Shown here: piece by piece, positions 1 through 12,262 of the stretch
Position numbering within the stretch: position 1 is the stretch's first letter
Layout of the letters: each line of letters opens with the position of its first letter
From: an uncultured Mucilaginibacter sp.
GTDB taxonomy: Bacteria; Bacteroidota; Bacteroidia; Sphingobacteriales; Sphingobacteriaceae
Assembly: GCA_903915155.1 (NCBI GenBank)
Contig: CAIWRU010000122.1
Span: 1-47,640 of the forward strand
DNA length: 47,640 nt
Reading direction: 5' to 3'
The notes under the pieces: model-generated
Told to the model about the DNA's origin: nothing
The model's database searches: none
What the model saw: only the letters and a program-made list of their open reading frames with translations
Translations under genes and position numbers: made by a program

Positions 1-144
1 ATACTTTAACATAGTGAATTTCAAAATGTTTTGTATATCAACAAATTTACATTACAACATGCAATTTTTGTGCCAACACTTTATTTACGGTATAAAAGAG
101 CCGGTAGATTTAATAGGATCGCAAAAAAACATATAATGTGTGTT

Positions 145-2178
<2,034 letters not shown>

Positions 2179-2230
2179 TTAGTGATTAACGGATAATTAT
2201 TGTTGAGTGATAATAAATAACTGTAAACAG

Positions 2231-2264
2231 AAAAGGCGGTAAATTTAATTCACCGCCTTTTTAT
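2231..2264 (-). terminator. Hairpin terminator (AAAAGGCGGT...ACCGCCTTTT) between the DUF885 gene and ligA
   Basis: Perfect 10-nt arms followed by a T-run on either strand; lies directly after the minus-strand DUF885 stop. Confidence 0.7.
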
Positions 2265-2280
2265 TTAAGCATTTCCGTTT

Positions 2281-4053
2281 CTAATTTCCGGTTGGATTTG
2301 TTGTTTGTTTTGCCATCATAGCTTCCTTAATATATTTAACAGGAGCGCTGCCGTAGCTCAGGAATTTCTCGTTAAAATCCTTCAGGTTGTATTTATCGCC
2401 CTGGTCTTTTTTCCAGGCTTCGCGCAGGTCCATAATTTCTTTATAGCCTGTAAAATAGCAATCCAACTGTACACTTGTTACTGTTACCCTTTTCCATTTG
2501 TTTTCGGCTTCGGTTTGCTGCTGAAATGCTTCATGGGTAAGCATTTTAATAGCCTGGTCCTGGTTCATGCCGCCGGCATGTACGCTATAATCCAAAATGG
2601 TGTTGCAAACCGAGCGCAGGTGCCATTTGTACCACATGAGCCTCATTTCGGGCGAATCCCCGCCATAACCATTATCCAGCATCATTTGTTCGCCATAAAC
2701 GGCCCAGCCCTCAATCATGGTGTTATTACCAAATATTGATTTTATAAGGCTTGGCGATTGGTTGGCATAAGTTAATTGTACGTAATGGCCGGGTATAGCC
2801 TCGTGTATACTTAAAATTTGCAGCGTGTAATTGTTGTATTCGCGCAGGTAGCTTTCAGCTTTTTCGGGCGTATAATTTGCCAGGCTGCCTACATTATAAT
2901 AGGCATTGCCACTTTTATCATATGGCCCGGGCGAACTCATCGACGCACCGGCTACTCCGGCCATATAAGCAGGTTCCTTGCGTACTACCAACGGTTTTGA
3001 TGGGTCCATAGTAAGCAGGCCCTTTTGAGTAACGAATGCGGTTAAAACGGGTATCTGTTTCTCAATAGCATTTTGAAAATTGGCAGCTGCAACATGCTGG
3101 CTTGATATGGTATCGATTACCTGGCGTATCAGGTCGAGGCTGTCTGTTGGCATTGCCTGGTTGCCGAAATATTTTGGCCACAAGGTTTTGCTTAGTTTGG
3201 CCATTTCGCGGTGAACATATTTTTTGCGCTCCGTTGCGGCGTTAAATATTTGCTGCGCGGTATATTGTGATTGTATTTCGTATTTAAATTTATCCTCGTA
3301 CAGATCCTTGCCCAGCCTGAAGCTGCGGGGGTGATCGTTCTTAATTGCCTTTAACCATGCGGCAAAGCCCTTTATCACTTCAGCTGATGCATGCGCCCTG
3401 TCGAGCATTAGTTTTTGTTCAGCCTCGGGTATGTTTGTTTTCTTTAGCGAATCGCCAAAATCCTGTTCAATAACGCCCACACCGCCCAGGTGCTGGTCGA
3501 TAGCCAGGTTGGTGAGCTCAACTACCGGGTCTTTTATCTGTTTTTCGGCCTCTTTATAGTAGTCGGGTATAAAGGCCATTTTTTGATAGAATTTGCGTAG
3601 CCTGCTGGCAAGTGGTGCATAATGCTCGTTTAATATAACAGCAAAAGTGCCTATGCAATTATAATAGGTGGGGGCCCATTGATATTGTTTCAGTTGTTTG
3701 ATGCTCCATTGCGAATACTGCATCGCGTTTTGGATAAGGTAATAATCAATCTTACTCGACTGCGACAGTAAGGTAATATCATAACGGTTAATTGAATCGA
3801 GTTGTTTCTTATCAAAGTCGACCTGTTTGTCGAAGTTTTTGCTGCTTGGTACCAATAGCAGACTATCGTACTTATGATAGCCCTCGGCTGTTGCCCAATC
3901 GGGATTTTGTTTCCACAAGCCATCAAGAAAAGTTTGTTCGTAGGCCGTAAAAGCGGCATCGTCTTTTGCTTCCTGGGGATTAACAGCGCCGTCTTTTTTA
4001 CACCCGGTAAAAATTACAACTGCAAGTAGTAGGGGTAGGAATATTTTATTCAC
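2281..4053 (-). CDS. DUF885 family lipoprotein (putative metallopeptidase-like)
   Basis: 590 aa; lipobox (VIFTGCKK), HEAIPGHYVQL motif and EGWAVYGE motif typical of DUF885. Confidence 0.88.
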   Translation of the reverse strand: MNKIFLPLLLAVVIFTGCKKDGAVNPQEAKDDAAFTAYEQTFLDGLWKQNPDWATAEGYHKYDSLLLVPSSKNFDKQVDFDKKQLDSINRYDITLLSQSSKIDYYLIQNAMQYSQWSIKQLKQYQWAPTYYNCIGTFAVILNEHYAPLASRLRKFYQKMAFIPDYYKEAEKQIKDPVVELTNLAIDQHLGGVGVIEQDFGDSLKKTNIPEAEQKLMLDRAHASAEVIKGFAAWLKAIKNDHPRSFRLGKDLYEDKFKYEIQSQYTAQQIFNAATERKKYVHREMAKLSKTLWPKYFGNQAMPTDSLDLIRQVIDTISSQHVAAANFQNAIEKQIPVLTAFVTQKGLLTMDPSKPLVVRKEPAYMAGVAGASMSSPGPYDKSGNAYYNVGSLANYTPEKAESYLREYNNYTLQILSIHEAIPGHYVQLTYANQSPSLIKSIFGNNTMIEGWAVYGEQMMLDNGYGGDSPEMRLMWYKWHLRSVCNTILDYSVHAGGMNQDQAIKMLTHEAFQQQTEAENKWKRVTVTSVQLDCYFTGYKEIMDLREAWKKDQGDKYNLKDFNEKFLSYGSAPVKYIKEAMMAKQTTNPTGN

Positions 4054-4329
4054 CGATGGATAAATTAAATTTGAATAAGTAAACTTAAAACATTTACCTG
4101 AAATAATCAGCTAATTACAAACGCATGGCAATTTATTGTAAAATACGCCAACTTAATACTGTAACTTTTGTTCATCAAAAACCATCATGGGCTTCCGTTC
4201 ACAAACAAGGAATGAATAAAGCGCCCATGATAGCTTCATCACCATTAAAAAACAAACTGCGAAGCATTCATGAGTGCTTTAAAAAAACAAATTATCAACG
4301 AATAATTACTTTGATGAAAAATTACATAA

Positions 4330-4803
4330 ATGGATAGCAATAATAAAATATTGATCGGGGAAGTTACCAATCTTTTGATGGGTGGCAATGCGCATGTAAC
4401 TTTGAAGGACGCTTTGGCCGGCTTACCTGCAAACCTGCGCGGTGTTAAAGTTGATAAGTTGCCTTACAGCATATGGCAACTGGTTGAACATATACGTATT
4501 GCGCAATGGGACATCTTGCGCTTTTGTATGGACCCGAACCACCAATCGCCGAAATGGCCCGAGGAATACTGGCCAAAAGAAAGCACCCCGGAAGATGATG
4601 GTGCCTGGGATGATTCGATAAAGCAGATAAACAGCGACCTTGACGAATTTATAGGGATATTGGAGCATAGCGACATATATGAACCGATACCCGGCGGCAG
4701 TGGGCAAACCATTTTGATGGAAGCTTTTCAGATAGCTGATCATAACGCATATCACTTAGGCGAAATTATAGCTGTGCGCCGGTTACTGGGTGCCTGGAAA
4801 TAG
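4330..4803 (+). CDS. DinB-like superfamily protein
   Basis: 157 aa; WQLVEHIRIAQWDILRF and C-terminal DHNAYHLGEI His motifs typical of DinB_2. Confidence 0.85.
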   Translation: MDSNNKILIGEVTNLLMGGNAHVTLKDALAGLPANLRGVKVDKLPYSIWQLVEHIRIAQWDILRFCMDPNHQSPKWPEEYWPKESTPEDDGAWDDSIKQINSDLDEFIGILEHSDIYEPIPGGSGQTILMEAFQIADHNAYHLGEIIAVRRLLGAWK

Positions 4804-5002
4804 ATGGCCTTGATAATTGTAGTTTATAGTGCATTAACTCTAATTATAAGGTTAACATAACTTAACATAATTTCGACCTATTTATCAATTAATATATTGA
4901 TTATCAATAGTTTGGTAGATAAAAAGGGGTAATTGTGTTAACCATGTACTTAAGTCAATATGTCTTTTTATGGGCTATTACGAGGCTAATGGTTACAATT
5001 TA

Positions 5003-5010
5003 TATATTTG
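5003..5010 (+). promoter_or_regulatory. Possible Bacteroidota -7 element (TATATTTG, fits TAnnTTTG)
   Basis: Exact TAnnTTTG match 26 bp before the pentapeptide gene; no clear -33 TTG at the expected spacing. Confidence 0.3.
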
Positions 5011-5035
5011 CCAGCATCAACATAAAGGTGGATAA

Positions 5036-5608
5036 ATGGAATTTATAGTTAATGAGGATAAGGTTTTTGAAGGGCTGGACCATGCCGAAAAAACGACAAC
5101 AGGTAGAGAATTCCAAAGCTGCACCTTTAAAAAATGCGACTTTTCGAGCAGTAATTTTGCAGGCAATAAATTTGTGGACTGCGTGTTTGACGGTTGTAAT
5201 TTAAGTATGATGCGCCTGCAAAATTCGTTTTTAAATAATGTTGAATTTTATAACTGCAAAATATTAGGCGTAAACTTTAGCGAGTGCCAGAACCTGTTAT
5301 TCAGCGTTAAGTTTGAAAACTGCATATTGGATTATGCATCGTTCATGAGCAAGAAGATGTTAAACACTAAGTTCATAAAGTCATCATTAAAAGAAACGAC
5401 TTTCAGCATGGCCACGCTTACAGGCAGTGCATTTGAGCAATGCGAGCTTTCGGGCACGGTATTTAACCGTACAGATTTGGGCGGCGTAGATTTTTCGACC
5501 TCATATAATTATAGCATCGACCCGGAACTGAATAACATCAAAAAAGCTGTTTTTTCGGCAGATGGGATACCGGGTTTGCTGGTGAAGCACCAGATAAGGA
5601 TAGTTTAG
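5036..5608 (+). CDS. Pentapeptide repeat protein (Qnr/McbG-like architecture)
   Basis: 190 aa with repeated A(D/N)LxX/CxF pentapeptides throughout (CTFKKCDFSSSNFAGNKFVDCVFDGCNL...). Confidence 0.88.
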   Translation: MEFIVNEDKVFEGLDHAEKTTTGREFQSCTFKKCDFSSSNFAGNKFVDCVFDGCNLSMMRLQNSFLNNVEFYNCKILGVNFSECQNLLFSVKFENCILDYASFMSKKMLNTKFIKSSLKETTFSMATLTGSAFEQCELSGTVFNRTDLGGVDFSTSYNYSIDPELNNIKKAVFSADGIPGLLVKHQIRIV

Positions 5609-5612
5609 AATT

Positions 5613-5690
5613 GTTCATAGTTGATGGTTAATAGTTCATGGCAAAAATTTATTTGCAGCTACTATGAACTATTAACCATCAACTATGAAC
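5613..5690. repeat. Long perfect inverted repeat between convergent genes
   Basis: 27-nt perfect arms: GTTCATAGTTGATGGTTAATAGTTCAT (5613-5639) and its reverse complement (5664-5690), 24-nt spacer. Confidence 0.95.
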
Positions 5691-5696
5691 CAAGGC

Positions 5697-6974
5697 TTAT
5701 AACTTATTTATAAAATCAATTACGCCGGTTACCATCTCGGTATTGAGTGGCAGGTTAGGGTCTTTGTAAGTGGCCAGGTTGGCTTCCCGCTCGGTTGGGC
5801 CATCCTTTAATATATGGCTCATACCCCTTACAATTAACAGTATAGCGCTCGATTTTGCGCTTTTTAATTTTTGGGCGTTATCAACCGTTACCTGCATGTC
5901 GGTTGTTCCCTGCACAATTAAAATAGGGCATTTTACTTTTCGTATCTCTGTAGCGGGATCATACCGGCACCACGACATGATGTACATTTGTATACTTGGC
6001 CTCAGCAGGCCGTATAATGACGGGTCGACATTTGGGTTTATTTTGCCGCGTTTAAGGCTGTCCAATACCTTTTTTAATCCTTCGGATGCATAGCCGGGCT
6101 GTGATTTCATTTGTTCGGTCAGTATTTTTTCGCCGGGTTCACCTGCTCCTGCTAATGATATAAATCCCTTAACCGGTTCGTCATGGCAAGCCAACATGCC
6201 TATGAGCGAGCCTTCGCTGTGGCCGGCCACTATTAGTTTTGAAAAGCGTTCATCATCATTCAACATATTAATAAAACCTACCGCATCATCCGAATAATCC
6301 TCAAACCGCAGGTCGCTTTCCTTTTGCGTGCCTACGCTTTGGCCAATCATGCGTTTATCATACCTTACCGATGCTATGCCGGCTTTGCCCAATGCGTTGG
6401 CTAATAGTTTATAAGTATTGGTATTAATCAGGGGCCCGTTGCCATTGCGGTCGGTAGGGCCAGATCCTGCTATAATAAGTACTACCGGCACTTTTCCCTT
6501 TGCATTGTTTGGCATGGCTAACGTGCCATAAATAGTACCCGACAGGGTTTTTAAAACTATTGATGATTCGGTTATCGAAGGGTCGGGTGCAGTTTCCGTT
6601 GTGGTTTTAGCAGCAGGCGGCGTTAATCGTAGGCCCGTAAACTGGTTCTGACCATTTAGTCCTATATTGAGCATGAACATGCCGTTTTGGAAAGTAGCTT
6701 CGTATTCGCCTATAGGGGCGGCATATTGTATAAATTTTGTTGAAACGAGGTTACCCAACTGGCTTTTCAATTGCTTTGTAGTAGCAGTAAAATTATCAAT
6801 AGGCAGGGCGGTTTTCATGTCGGGGCTGAACATGGCAAAAACGCTATCGGGTTGGTTGTTGTTGTAAAACTGCTTAAACTTGCTTACAGCCGCAGCGTAA
6901 TTTGTCGGTTCGGTTTGTGCCGATACAGTTACCGCGCAAAACATCATCAGCATAACAAAAATAAAATTTCTCAT
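5697..6974 (-). CDS. Secreted alpha/beta hydrolase with N-terminal DUF3887-like domain
   Basis: 425 aa; signal peptide (VTVSAQ), GSGPTDRNGNGP, GHSEGSLIG nucleophile elbow, C-terminal GMSHIL catalytic His. Confidence 0.88.
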   Translation of the reverse strand: MRNFIFVMLMMFCAVTVSAQTEPTNYAAAVSKFKQFYNNNQPDSVFAMFSPDMKTALPIDNFTATTKQLKSQLGNLVSTKFIQYAAPIGEYEATFQNGMFMLNIGLNGQNQFTGLRLTPPAAKTTTETAPDPSITESSIVLKTLSGTIYGTLAMPNNAKGKVPVVLIIAGSGPTDRNGNGPLINTNTYKLLANALGKAGIASVRYDKRMIGQSVGTQKESDLRFEDYSDDAVGFINMLNDDERFSKLIVAGHSEGSLIGMLACHDEPVKGFISLAGAGEPGEKILTEQMKSQPGYASEGLKKVLDSLKRGKINPNVDPSLYGLLRPSIQMYIMSWCRYDPATEIRKVKCPILIVQGTTDMQVTVDNAQKLKSAKSSAILLIVRGMSHILKDGPTEREANLATYKDPNLPLNTEMVTGVIDFINKL

Positions 6975-7153
6975 AATAATTATCTAACACAAAAGGCGTG
7001 TTTTAGCACCCGAAAATAAGTATAATTTGCATATCAGCGGTCATTATAGTTTTTTAAATATATGCGCCTTGTTGAAATTTTATGTTAATTTAGCGTATCA
7101 TAGCTCATAAATTTACATCTAAGCTATTGCAATAATTTTACTGATCTGAATTA

Positions 7154-9586
7154 ATGAAATTTTTATACCGGTGGGTTTTAGCGGTGTTTCTCGTTAGCGT
7201 ATATCACTATTCGTTTGCGCAAACAGGGTATGCTGTTAGAGGAAAAGTTTCAACAGATAGTACCATACCAGCCGAGGGCGCTACTGTAACGCTGCTAAAT
7301 TATCCTGATTCGGCAATAGTAAAATCAACCATTTGTGTACAAGGCGGCCATTTTGGCTTTGAAAATATAAAGCCGGGCAGTTATATGCTTTTTGTGCATA
7401 AGCTTGGCTATGAACGGAAATATACGCATGAATACAAGGTAGTTGATAGCGATATTGCTATTGATAACGTTACACTGCATACAGAAAGCAGCCAATTAGG
7501 CGAAGTTAAAATAACCGATAAGCGTGATTATATTGAGGTAAAGCCCGGTAAAACTGTGCTGAACGTTGATAAGAGCATCCTGGCATCGGGGAATTCGGTT
7601 TTTGATATTTTGAGCACTGCACCGGGGGTGCGTATAATTGATAACCAGGTGCTGCTTAAAGGCGGTCAAAAGGCACTAGTGGCTATAAATGGGAAAGCGA
7701 TAGGCCAGCTTAATGACGAGCAACTGGCCGACCTGTTGAAGAGCTACCAAAGCAGTATGATAAGCCAGATAGAGCTAATTGAAAACCCATCGGCTAAATA
7801 TGACGCGGCGGGCGGCGGCGGCGTTATTAATATCATACTAAAAAAGAATAAGGAAACCGGTTTTAAGGCTAATATTACCGAGAGCGCTGCTTACGGGCAG
7901 GATTATAAATTAAGCACGGGATTTAATTTTAATTACCGTACCACGAAACTTAACCTGTTTGGCGGCTATACTTTTGCCGATAACAAGACCCCGCGGCTGC
8001 TTGATATTAACCGCATCATTGGGCCAACAAATTTAGACGAGAATTATAACAGTACCACCTATTTAAAAAATCACAGCTTTAATGGGGGAGCCGACTACAG
8101 CGTTGGTGCAAAGCAAACCATAGGGGCGTTAATATATGGCTACCACAGCGGAGCAGGTATTGATAAAGGAAACATAACCAATATAGCTAATAATGGGTTT
8201 TTAGATTCGGCTATTACCGAAAATTCGCATATCGACAGGGATATTACCAACCTTAATTATAACCTCAATTACAGGGGTAGTTTTGGCAAGGGCGATGGTA
8301 CTACACTATCGGCAGATTTGGACTATTCGACCTATGACCGCAGTTCGGCGGAATTGTTGCGGAATGATTTTTTCCAGGCAAACGGGATACCTTACAAGCA
8401 GCCCATGTATTATATTGATAATTCGCCATCGCATATCAAAGTGCGGTCGGAGAAACTGGATTTTAGCCAGGCGCTTTCAAAAACAGGCACTTTAGGCCTG
8501 GGGGTAAAAAATAACCAGGTAAACAGTAATAACATTATTGACTTTGACGGCAGGGTGGATAGCATTCCCCAATTTACGCCGGTGCCTTCATTAACCGATC
8601 ACTTTATTTATAACGAAAGAATTGACGCAGCATATGTAAATTACAGCGATAAGTTTAATAATACCAGCCTGGCGCTGGGCTTGCGTGCAGAGCAAACCAA
8701 ATCATTCAGCGAATCGCTTAACCCGAATAAAACTGTTAACCGCAGTTATCTTGATTTTTTTCCGAACGTTGAGGTAACCCAGGACATTAGTAAAGATAAC
8801 AGCCTTACAGCTAATTACAACCGCCGCATCTTGCGCCCAAATTACCAGGATCTGAACCCTTTTGTAGCTTATATCGATGAATATTCGTACAGTACTGGTA
8901 ACACATTCTTAAAGCCTGAATATATAAGCACCTATTCAATAGCCGAATTGTTTAAAGCGAAGTACAAAGTTGCATTGAGCATGGTTGTAACAAGTGGTTT
9001 TTTTGTGCCGGTATTCCAGCAAAATGATTCCACCAAAGTGTTTACTACCACTACCAGCAACATTGGCACCCGCTATGAATACAGCCTCGAACTTACGCTG
9101 CCCATTGATATAACCAAATGGTGGACAGCAAGCCTTTATCTATACGGTGGATATGACCGATTGATTTATAACTCCGACAGCCTGCGGGTTAAAACATCGG
9201 ATTTTACGGTGCAAGCTACCCAGGATTTTACTATAGCTAATGGTTTACGGTTGGAAGTTTACGGCTCATGGGAATCGCCAACTTATTATGGTATAAAACA
9301 ATACCGCGCGCAATGGGAGAGCAGGGCGGGTATTAGCCAGGCCATATTAAATAATAACGGCACCATACGATTAGCAGTGAGCGATATTTTTAATACCGAC
9401 GAATACAAGTATAATTCGCACTACGCGAATCTTGACCTTACCGGTCGCGAGAAAGCCGGATCAAGATTTATAACGGCGACTTTTATTTATCATTTTGGCA
9501 AACAATCGGTCAAGGGCGCGGCAAAGCGCGTTGGCGGTAATGTTGATGAGCAAAACAGGCTGAAGGGCAGCGGTAACGAAAATTAA
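7154..9586 (+). CDS. Outer membrane beta-barrel / TonB-dependent receptor-like protein with N-terminal carboxypeptidase-regulatory-like domain
   Basis: 810 aa; signal peptide, CnaB-like N-terminus, plug-like LENPSAKYDAAGGGGVINIILKKNKETGFKANIT, beta-barrel with DIFNTDEYKYNS. Confidence 0.88.
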   Translation: MKFLYRWVLAVFLVSVYHYSFAQTGYAVRGKVSTDSTIPAEGATVTLLNYPDSAIVKSTICVQGGHFGFENIKPGSYMLFVHKLGYERKYTHEYKVVDSDIAIDNVTLHTESSQLGEVKITDKRDYIEVKPGKTVLNVDKSILASGNSVFDILSTAPGVRIIDNQVLLKGGQKALVAINGKAIGQLNDEQLADLLKSYQSSMISQIELIENPSAKYDAAGGGGVINIILKKNKETGFKANITESAAYGQDYKLSTGFNFNYRTTKLNLFGGYTFADNKTPRLLDINRIIGPTNLDENYNSTTYLKNHSFNGGADYSVGAKQTIGALIYGYHSGAGIDKGNITNIANNGFLDSAITENSHIDRDITNLNYNLNYRGSFGKGDGTTLSADLDYSTYDRSSAELLRNDFFQANGIPYKQPMYYIDNSPSHIKVRSEKLDFSQALSKTGTLGLGVKNNQVNSNNIIDFDGRVDSIPQFTPVPSLTDHFIYNERIDAAYVNYSDKFNNTSLALGLRAEQTKSFSESLNPNKTVNRSYLDFFPNVEVTQDISKDNSLTANYNRRILRPNYQDLNPFVAYIDEYSYSTGNTFLKPEYISTYSIAELFKAKYKVALSMVVTSGFFVPVFQQNDSTKVFTTTTSNIGTRYEYSLELTLPIDITKWWTASLYLYGGYDRLIYNSDSLRVKTSDFTVQATQDFTIANGLRLEVYGSWESPTYYGIKQYRAQWESRAGISQAILNNNGTIRLAVSDIFNTDEYKYNSHYANLDLTGREKAGSRFITATFIYHFGKQSVKGAAKRVGGNVDEQNRLKGSGNEN

Positions 9587-9591
9587 TAGTA

Positions 9592-9978
9592 TTAAGCGAT
9601 GTGTCCGCTAATGCTGCTTATAAATATGATAAGCAAAACCAGCAGGCTGATTAGCACATACAAGCGGTCCTTCTCCAATGCAAAACTTATGGTGGAAAAT
9701 ATTATCCTTAATATAGGTGTGGCAATAAGTAGAATGATGCCGGCTTGTATAATGGACCGGCCGTGAAAATCAATAATGCCCTGTAGAATGCCGCCGAGTT
9801 GCACAAAACTGGGCTGCGTGATAAAGTGCTTATGATTTGGCGCCTCGCTCCCATGGCGATACAGGTAAACCATGCCGCCAAAAATTACAATACTCACCGA
9901 TACAATTACGCCTATGCGCAGCACCCAGCCAATTACAGCCTGCATATCAGCATCTTTAAAACGGGTTTTTGCTGCCAT
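9592..9978 (-). CDS. DUF1634 domain membrane protein
   Basis: 128 aa, 3 TM segments; directly downstream of the TSUP gene, a common pairing. Confidence 0.85.
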   Translation of the reverse strand: MAAKTRFKDADMQAVIGWVLRIGVIVSVSIVIFGGMVYLYRHGSEAPNHKHFITQPSFVQLGGILQGIIDFHGRSIIQAGIILLIATPILRIIFSTISFALEKDRLYVLISLLVLLIIFISSISGHIA

Positions 9979-9979
9979 A

Positions 9980-10816
9980 CTATATCTTACCTATAATTCC
10001 GTTATAAATTAATTGTGAGGCCAGTACCAATACCACCACCACGAAAAACCAGCGCAGCCAACCCGATGATTTGGTATTCACCAATATTTTTGAGCCTGCC
10101 ATAGCGCCGATCAGCACCCCTATAACTACGGGCATTGATATGGCCGGATCAATATAACCGCGCTGCAAATAAACCACCGCGCTTGCCGCCCCGGTAACGC
10201 CTATCATAAAATTACTGGTAGTGGTTGATACTTTAAAAGGCACCTTCATGATGCTATCCATAGCCAATACTTTTAATGCACCAGATCCTATACCGAGTAG
10301 GCCCGACAACAAACCTGCAAACAACATCACCACAAAGCCGCCACCTACGTTACTAATACTATAATTAACGGTACCATCTGCACCGGGGTAACTGCCATTA
10401 AGCTTGAGTTTTTCGGCGAGCGCGCTTTTGTGTTCTACAATTTGTTGCGCCTTTTTCCTTAACGATAATAATGCCGAAAATATGAGGATAGTGCCCAATA
10501 TCACCGCTAAAAAATGGGTGGGGATATACATGGCAAGCATAGCGCCGCATACCGCGCCTACGGTTGTTGCGATCTCGAGGAACATCCCAAGCCGCATATT
10601 GGTTATACCTTCTTTAACATAAGCCGCCGCCGAGCCCGATGAGGTAGCTATAATAGATACCAGCGAGGCACCAATGGCATAATGAATATCGACACGTAGA
10701 ATAATAGTAAGCAGGGGGATGATGATAAAGCCGCCGCCTAAACCTGTTAACGAGCCGACTAAGCCGGCAAAGCATGAACCAACAAGGATAATAAGCGTGA
10801 AAATCAGTACCGACAT
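9980..10816 (-). CDS. Sulfite exporter TauE/SafE (TSUP) family protein
   Basis: 278 aa; GSLTGLGGGFIIIPLL and GLLSGLLGIGSGALKV repeats typical of TSUP. Confidence 0.92.
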   Translation of the reverse strand: MSVLIFTLIILVGSCFAGLVGSLTGLGGGFIIIPLLTIILRVDIHYAIGASLVSIIATSSGSAAAYVKEGITNMRLGMFLEIATTVGAVCGAMLAMYIPTHFLAVILGTILIFSALLSLRKKAQQIVEHKSALAEKLKLNGSYPGADGTVNYSISNVGGGFVVMLFAGLLSGLLGIGSGALKVLAMDSIMKVPFKVSTTTSNFMIGVTGAASAVVYLQRGYIDPAISMPVVIGVLIGAMAGSKILVNTKSSGWLRWFFVVVVLVLASQLIYNGIIGKI

Positions 10817-10960
10817 ATATCTTTAAAGTGTAAAAGTAGCAATAACTTTTTAGCTGAATGTGCCTAATTGCAAATGAAACGATAGCTTTACATAAAGTAA
10901 ACGCAAATGCTAACACAATAATTTATTATTGCTGTTAATACCAAACCTAATGAATTTTTT

Positions 10961-12019
10961 ATGGCCACGAACAAAATTACTGAGCTGCTGGGCAAGGACG
11001 CCGGCAGCCTGCTGGAGCACAAAAGCGATACCTTTCCGAAAGACACTTTACATGCCCCTTCACCCGATTTTATTGACAGGATATTTATAAACAGTAACCG
11101 CAATCCGCAAGTGCTGCGTAACCTGGCGGCAATACATAACCACGGGCGCTTAGCTGGTACTGGCTATGTGTCCATACTGCCGGTTGACCAGGGCATTGAG
11201 CATACCGCGGGTGCGTCGTTTGCTAAAAACCCGCTTTATTTCGACCCTGAAAATATTATAAAACTGGCTATTGAGGGTGGATGCAATGCGGTAGCTACCA
11301 CGTTTGGCAATTTAGCCATCATGTCGCGCAAATACGCGCACAAAATTCCGTTCCTGGTTAAAATAAACCATAACGAACTGATGACCTATCCTACTAAATA
11401 TAAACAGATACCATTTGGTACTGTTGAGGATGCCTGGAACCTGGGCGCGGCTGCTGTGGGCGCAACCATATATTTTGGTTCAGAGGATTCGGACAATCAA
11501 ATAATTGAGATAGCACAGGCATTCGACCGCGCGCATGAACTGGGTATGGTAACCGTTTTGTGGTGCTATACCCGCAACAATGCCTTTACCAAGGACGGCG
11601 TTAATTACGAAACTGCCGCCGACCTTACCGGCCAGGCCAATCACCTCGGCGTCACCATACAGGCAGATATTATTAAGCAAAAACTGCCCGATGTTAACGG
11701 CGGCTTCACCGCCATAAAATTTGGTAAAACCGACCCGCTGATGTACAGCAAATTAACTAGTGAAAACCCGATAGATATGTGCCGTTACCAAGTAGCAAAT
11801 TGCTATATGGGCAGGATACCGCTTATAAACTCAGGCGGCGAATCGCATGGTAGCAGCGATATTGCCGACGCAGTAAGGCAAGCAGTTATTAATAAACGCG
11901 CAGGCGGTTCCGGGCTCATTATGGGCCGGAAATCATTCCAACGACCGTTTAAGGAAGGTGTGGAACTGATGAATATGGTGCAGGATGTTTATTTGGATAA
12001 GACGATTGACCTGGCCTGA
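10961..12019 (+). CDS. fbaB: Class I fructose-bisphosphate aldolase (DhnA/FbaB type)
   Basis: 352 aa; [44 protein letters not shown]. Confidence 0.9.
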   Translation: MATNKITELLGKDAGSLLEHKSDTFPKDTLHAPSPDFIDRIFINSNRNPQVLRNLAAIHNHGRLAGTGYVSILPVDQGIEHTAGASFAKNPLYFDPENIIKLAIEGGCNAVATTFGNLAIMSRKYAHKIPFLVKINHNELMTYPTKYKQIPFGTVEDAWNLGAAAVGATIYFGSEDSDNQIIEIAQAFDRAHELGMVTVLWCYTRNNAFTKDGVNYETAADLTGQANHLGVTIQADIIKQKLPDVNGGFTAIKFGKTDPLMYSKLTSENPIDMCRYQVANCYMGRIPLINSGGESHGSSDIADAVRQAVINKRAGGSGLIMGRKSFQRPFKEGVELMNMVQDVYLDKTIDLA

Positions 12020-12027
12020 TGCCGACT

Positions 12028-12056
12028 ATAGCGATGGGTTTTAAACCCATCGCTAT
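12028..12056. repeat. Palindromic intergenic element ATAGCGATGGGTTTTAAACCCATCGCTAT
   Basis: 14-nt perfect arms with a 1-nt centre; near-identical copy at 23928-23956. Confidence 0.9.
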
Positions 12057-12064
12057 GAATATTT

Positions 12065-12262
12065 CACCAACACACAAATAAAGTTCCCTTTAGGGGTGGC
12101 ATGGGTTTTAGGAAACTAAAAAAGGGTGTCATGCTGAGGCTCTCGAAGTATGAGGGCAAAGGCCTATACGCCTACGCTTCGACAAGCCCCGCCCTTGTTG
12201 GTGTTGGCACCAACAAGTACCAACGCGCAAATAAAGTTCCCCCTTCAGGGGGCGGAGGGGGC
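12065..12262. repeat. Composite intergenic repeat island (TTCCCTTTAGGGG-type, GTCATGCTGAG-type, CTTGTTGGTG...CACCAACAAG palindrome, TTCCCCCTTCAGGGGGCGGAGGGGGCT-type)
   Basis: Several distinct palindromic modules in tandem; the AAATAAAGTTCCC start recurs near 12078 and 12228; perfect 10-nt arms at 12194-12203/12208-12217. Confidence 0.75.

Noticed and set aside
4125-4337. 70-aa ORF upstream of DinB
   Set aside because: Overlaps the DinB start, no recognisable motif, AT-rich intergenic composition; could be real but unsupported
7154-9586. Interpreting the beta-barrel receptor as the SusC of the glycan cluster
   Set aside because: It is shorter than SusC proteins, has no SusD partner, and is separated from the cluster by TSUP, DUF1634, fbaB, META and AraC genes
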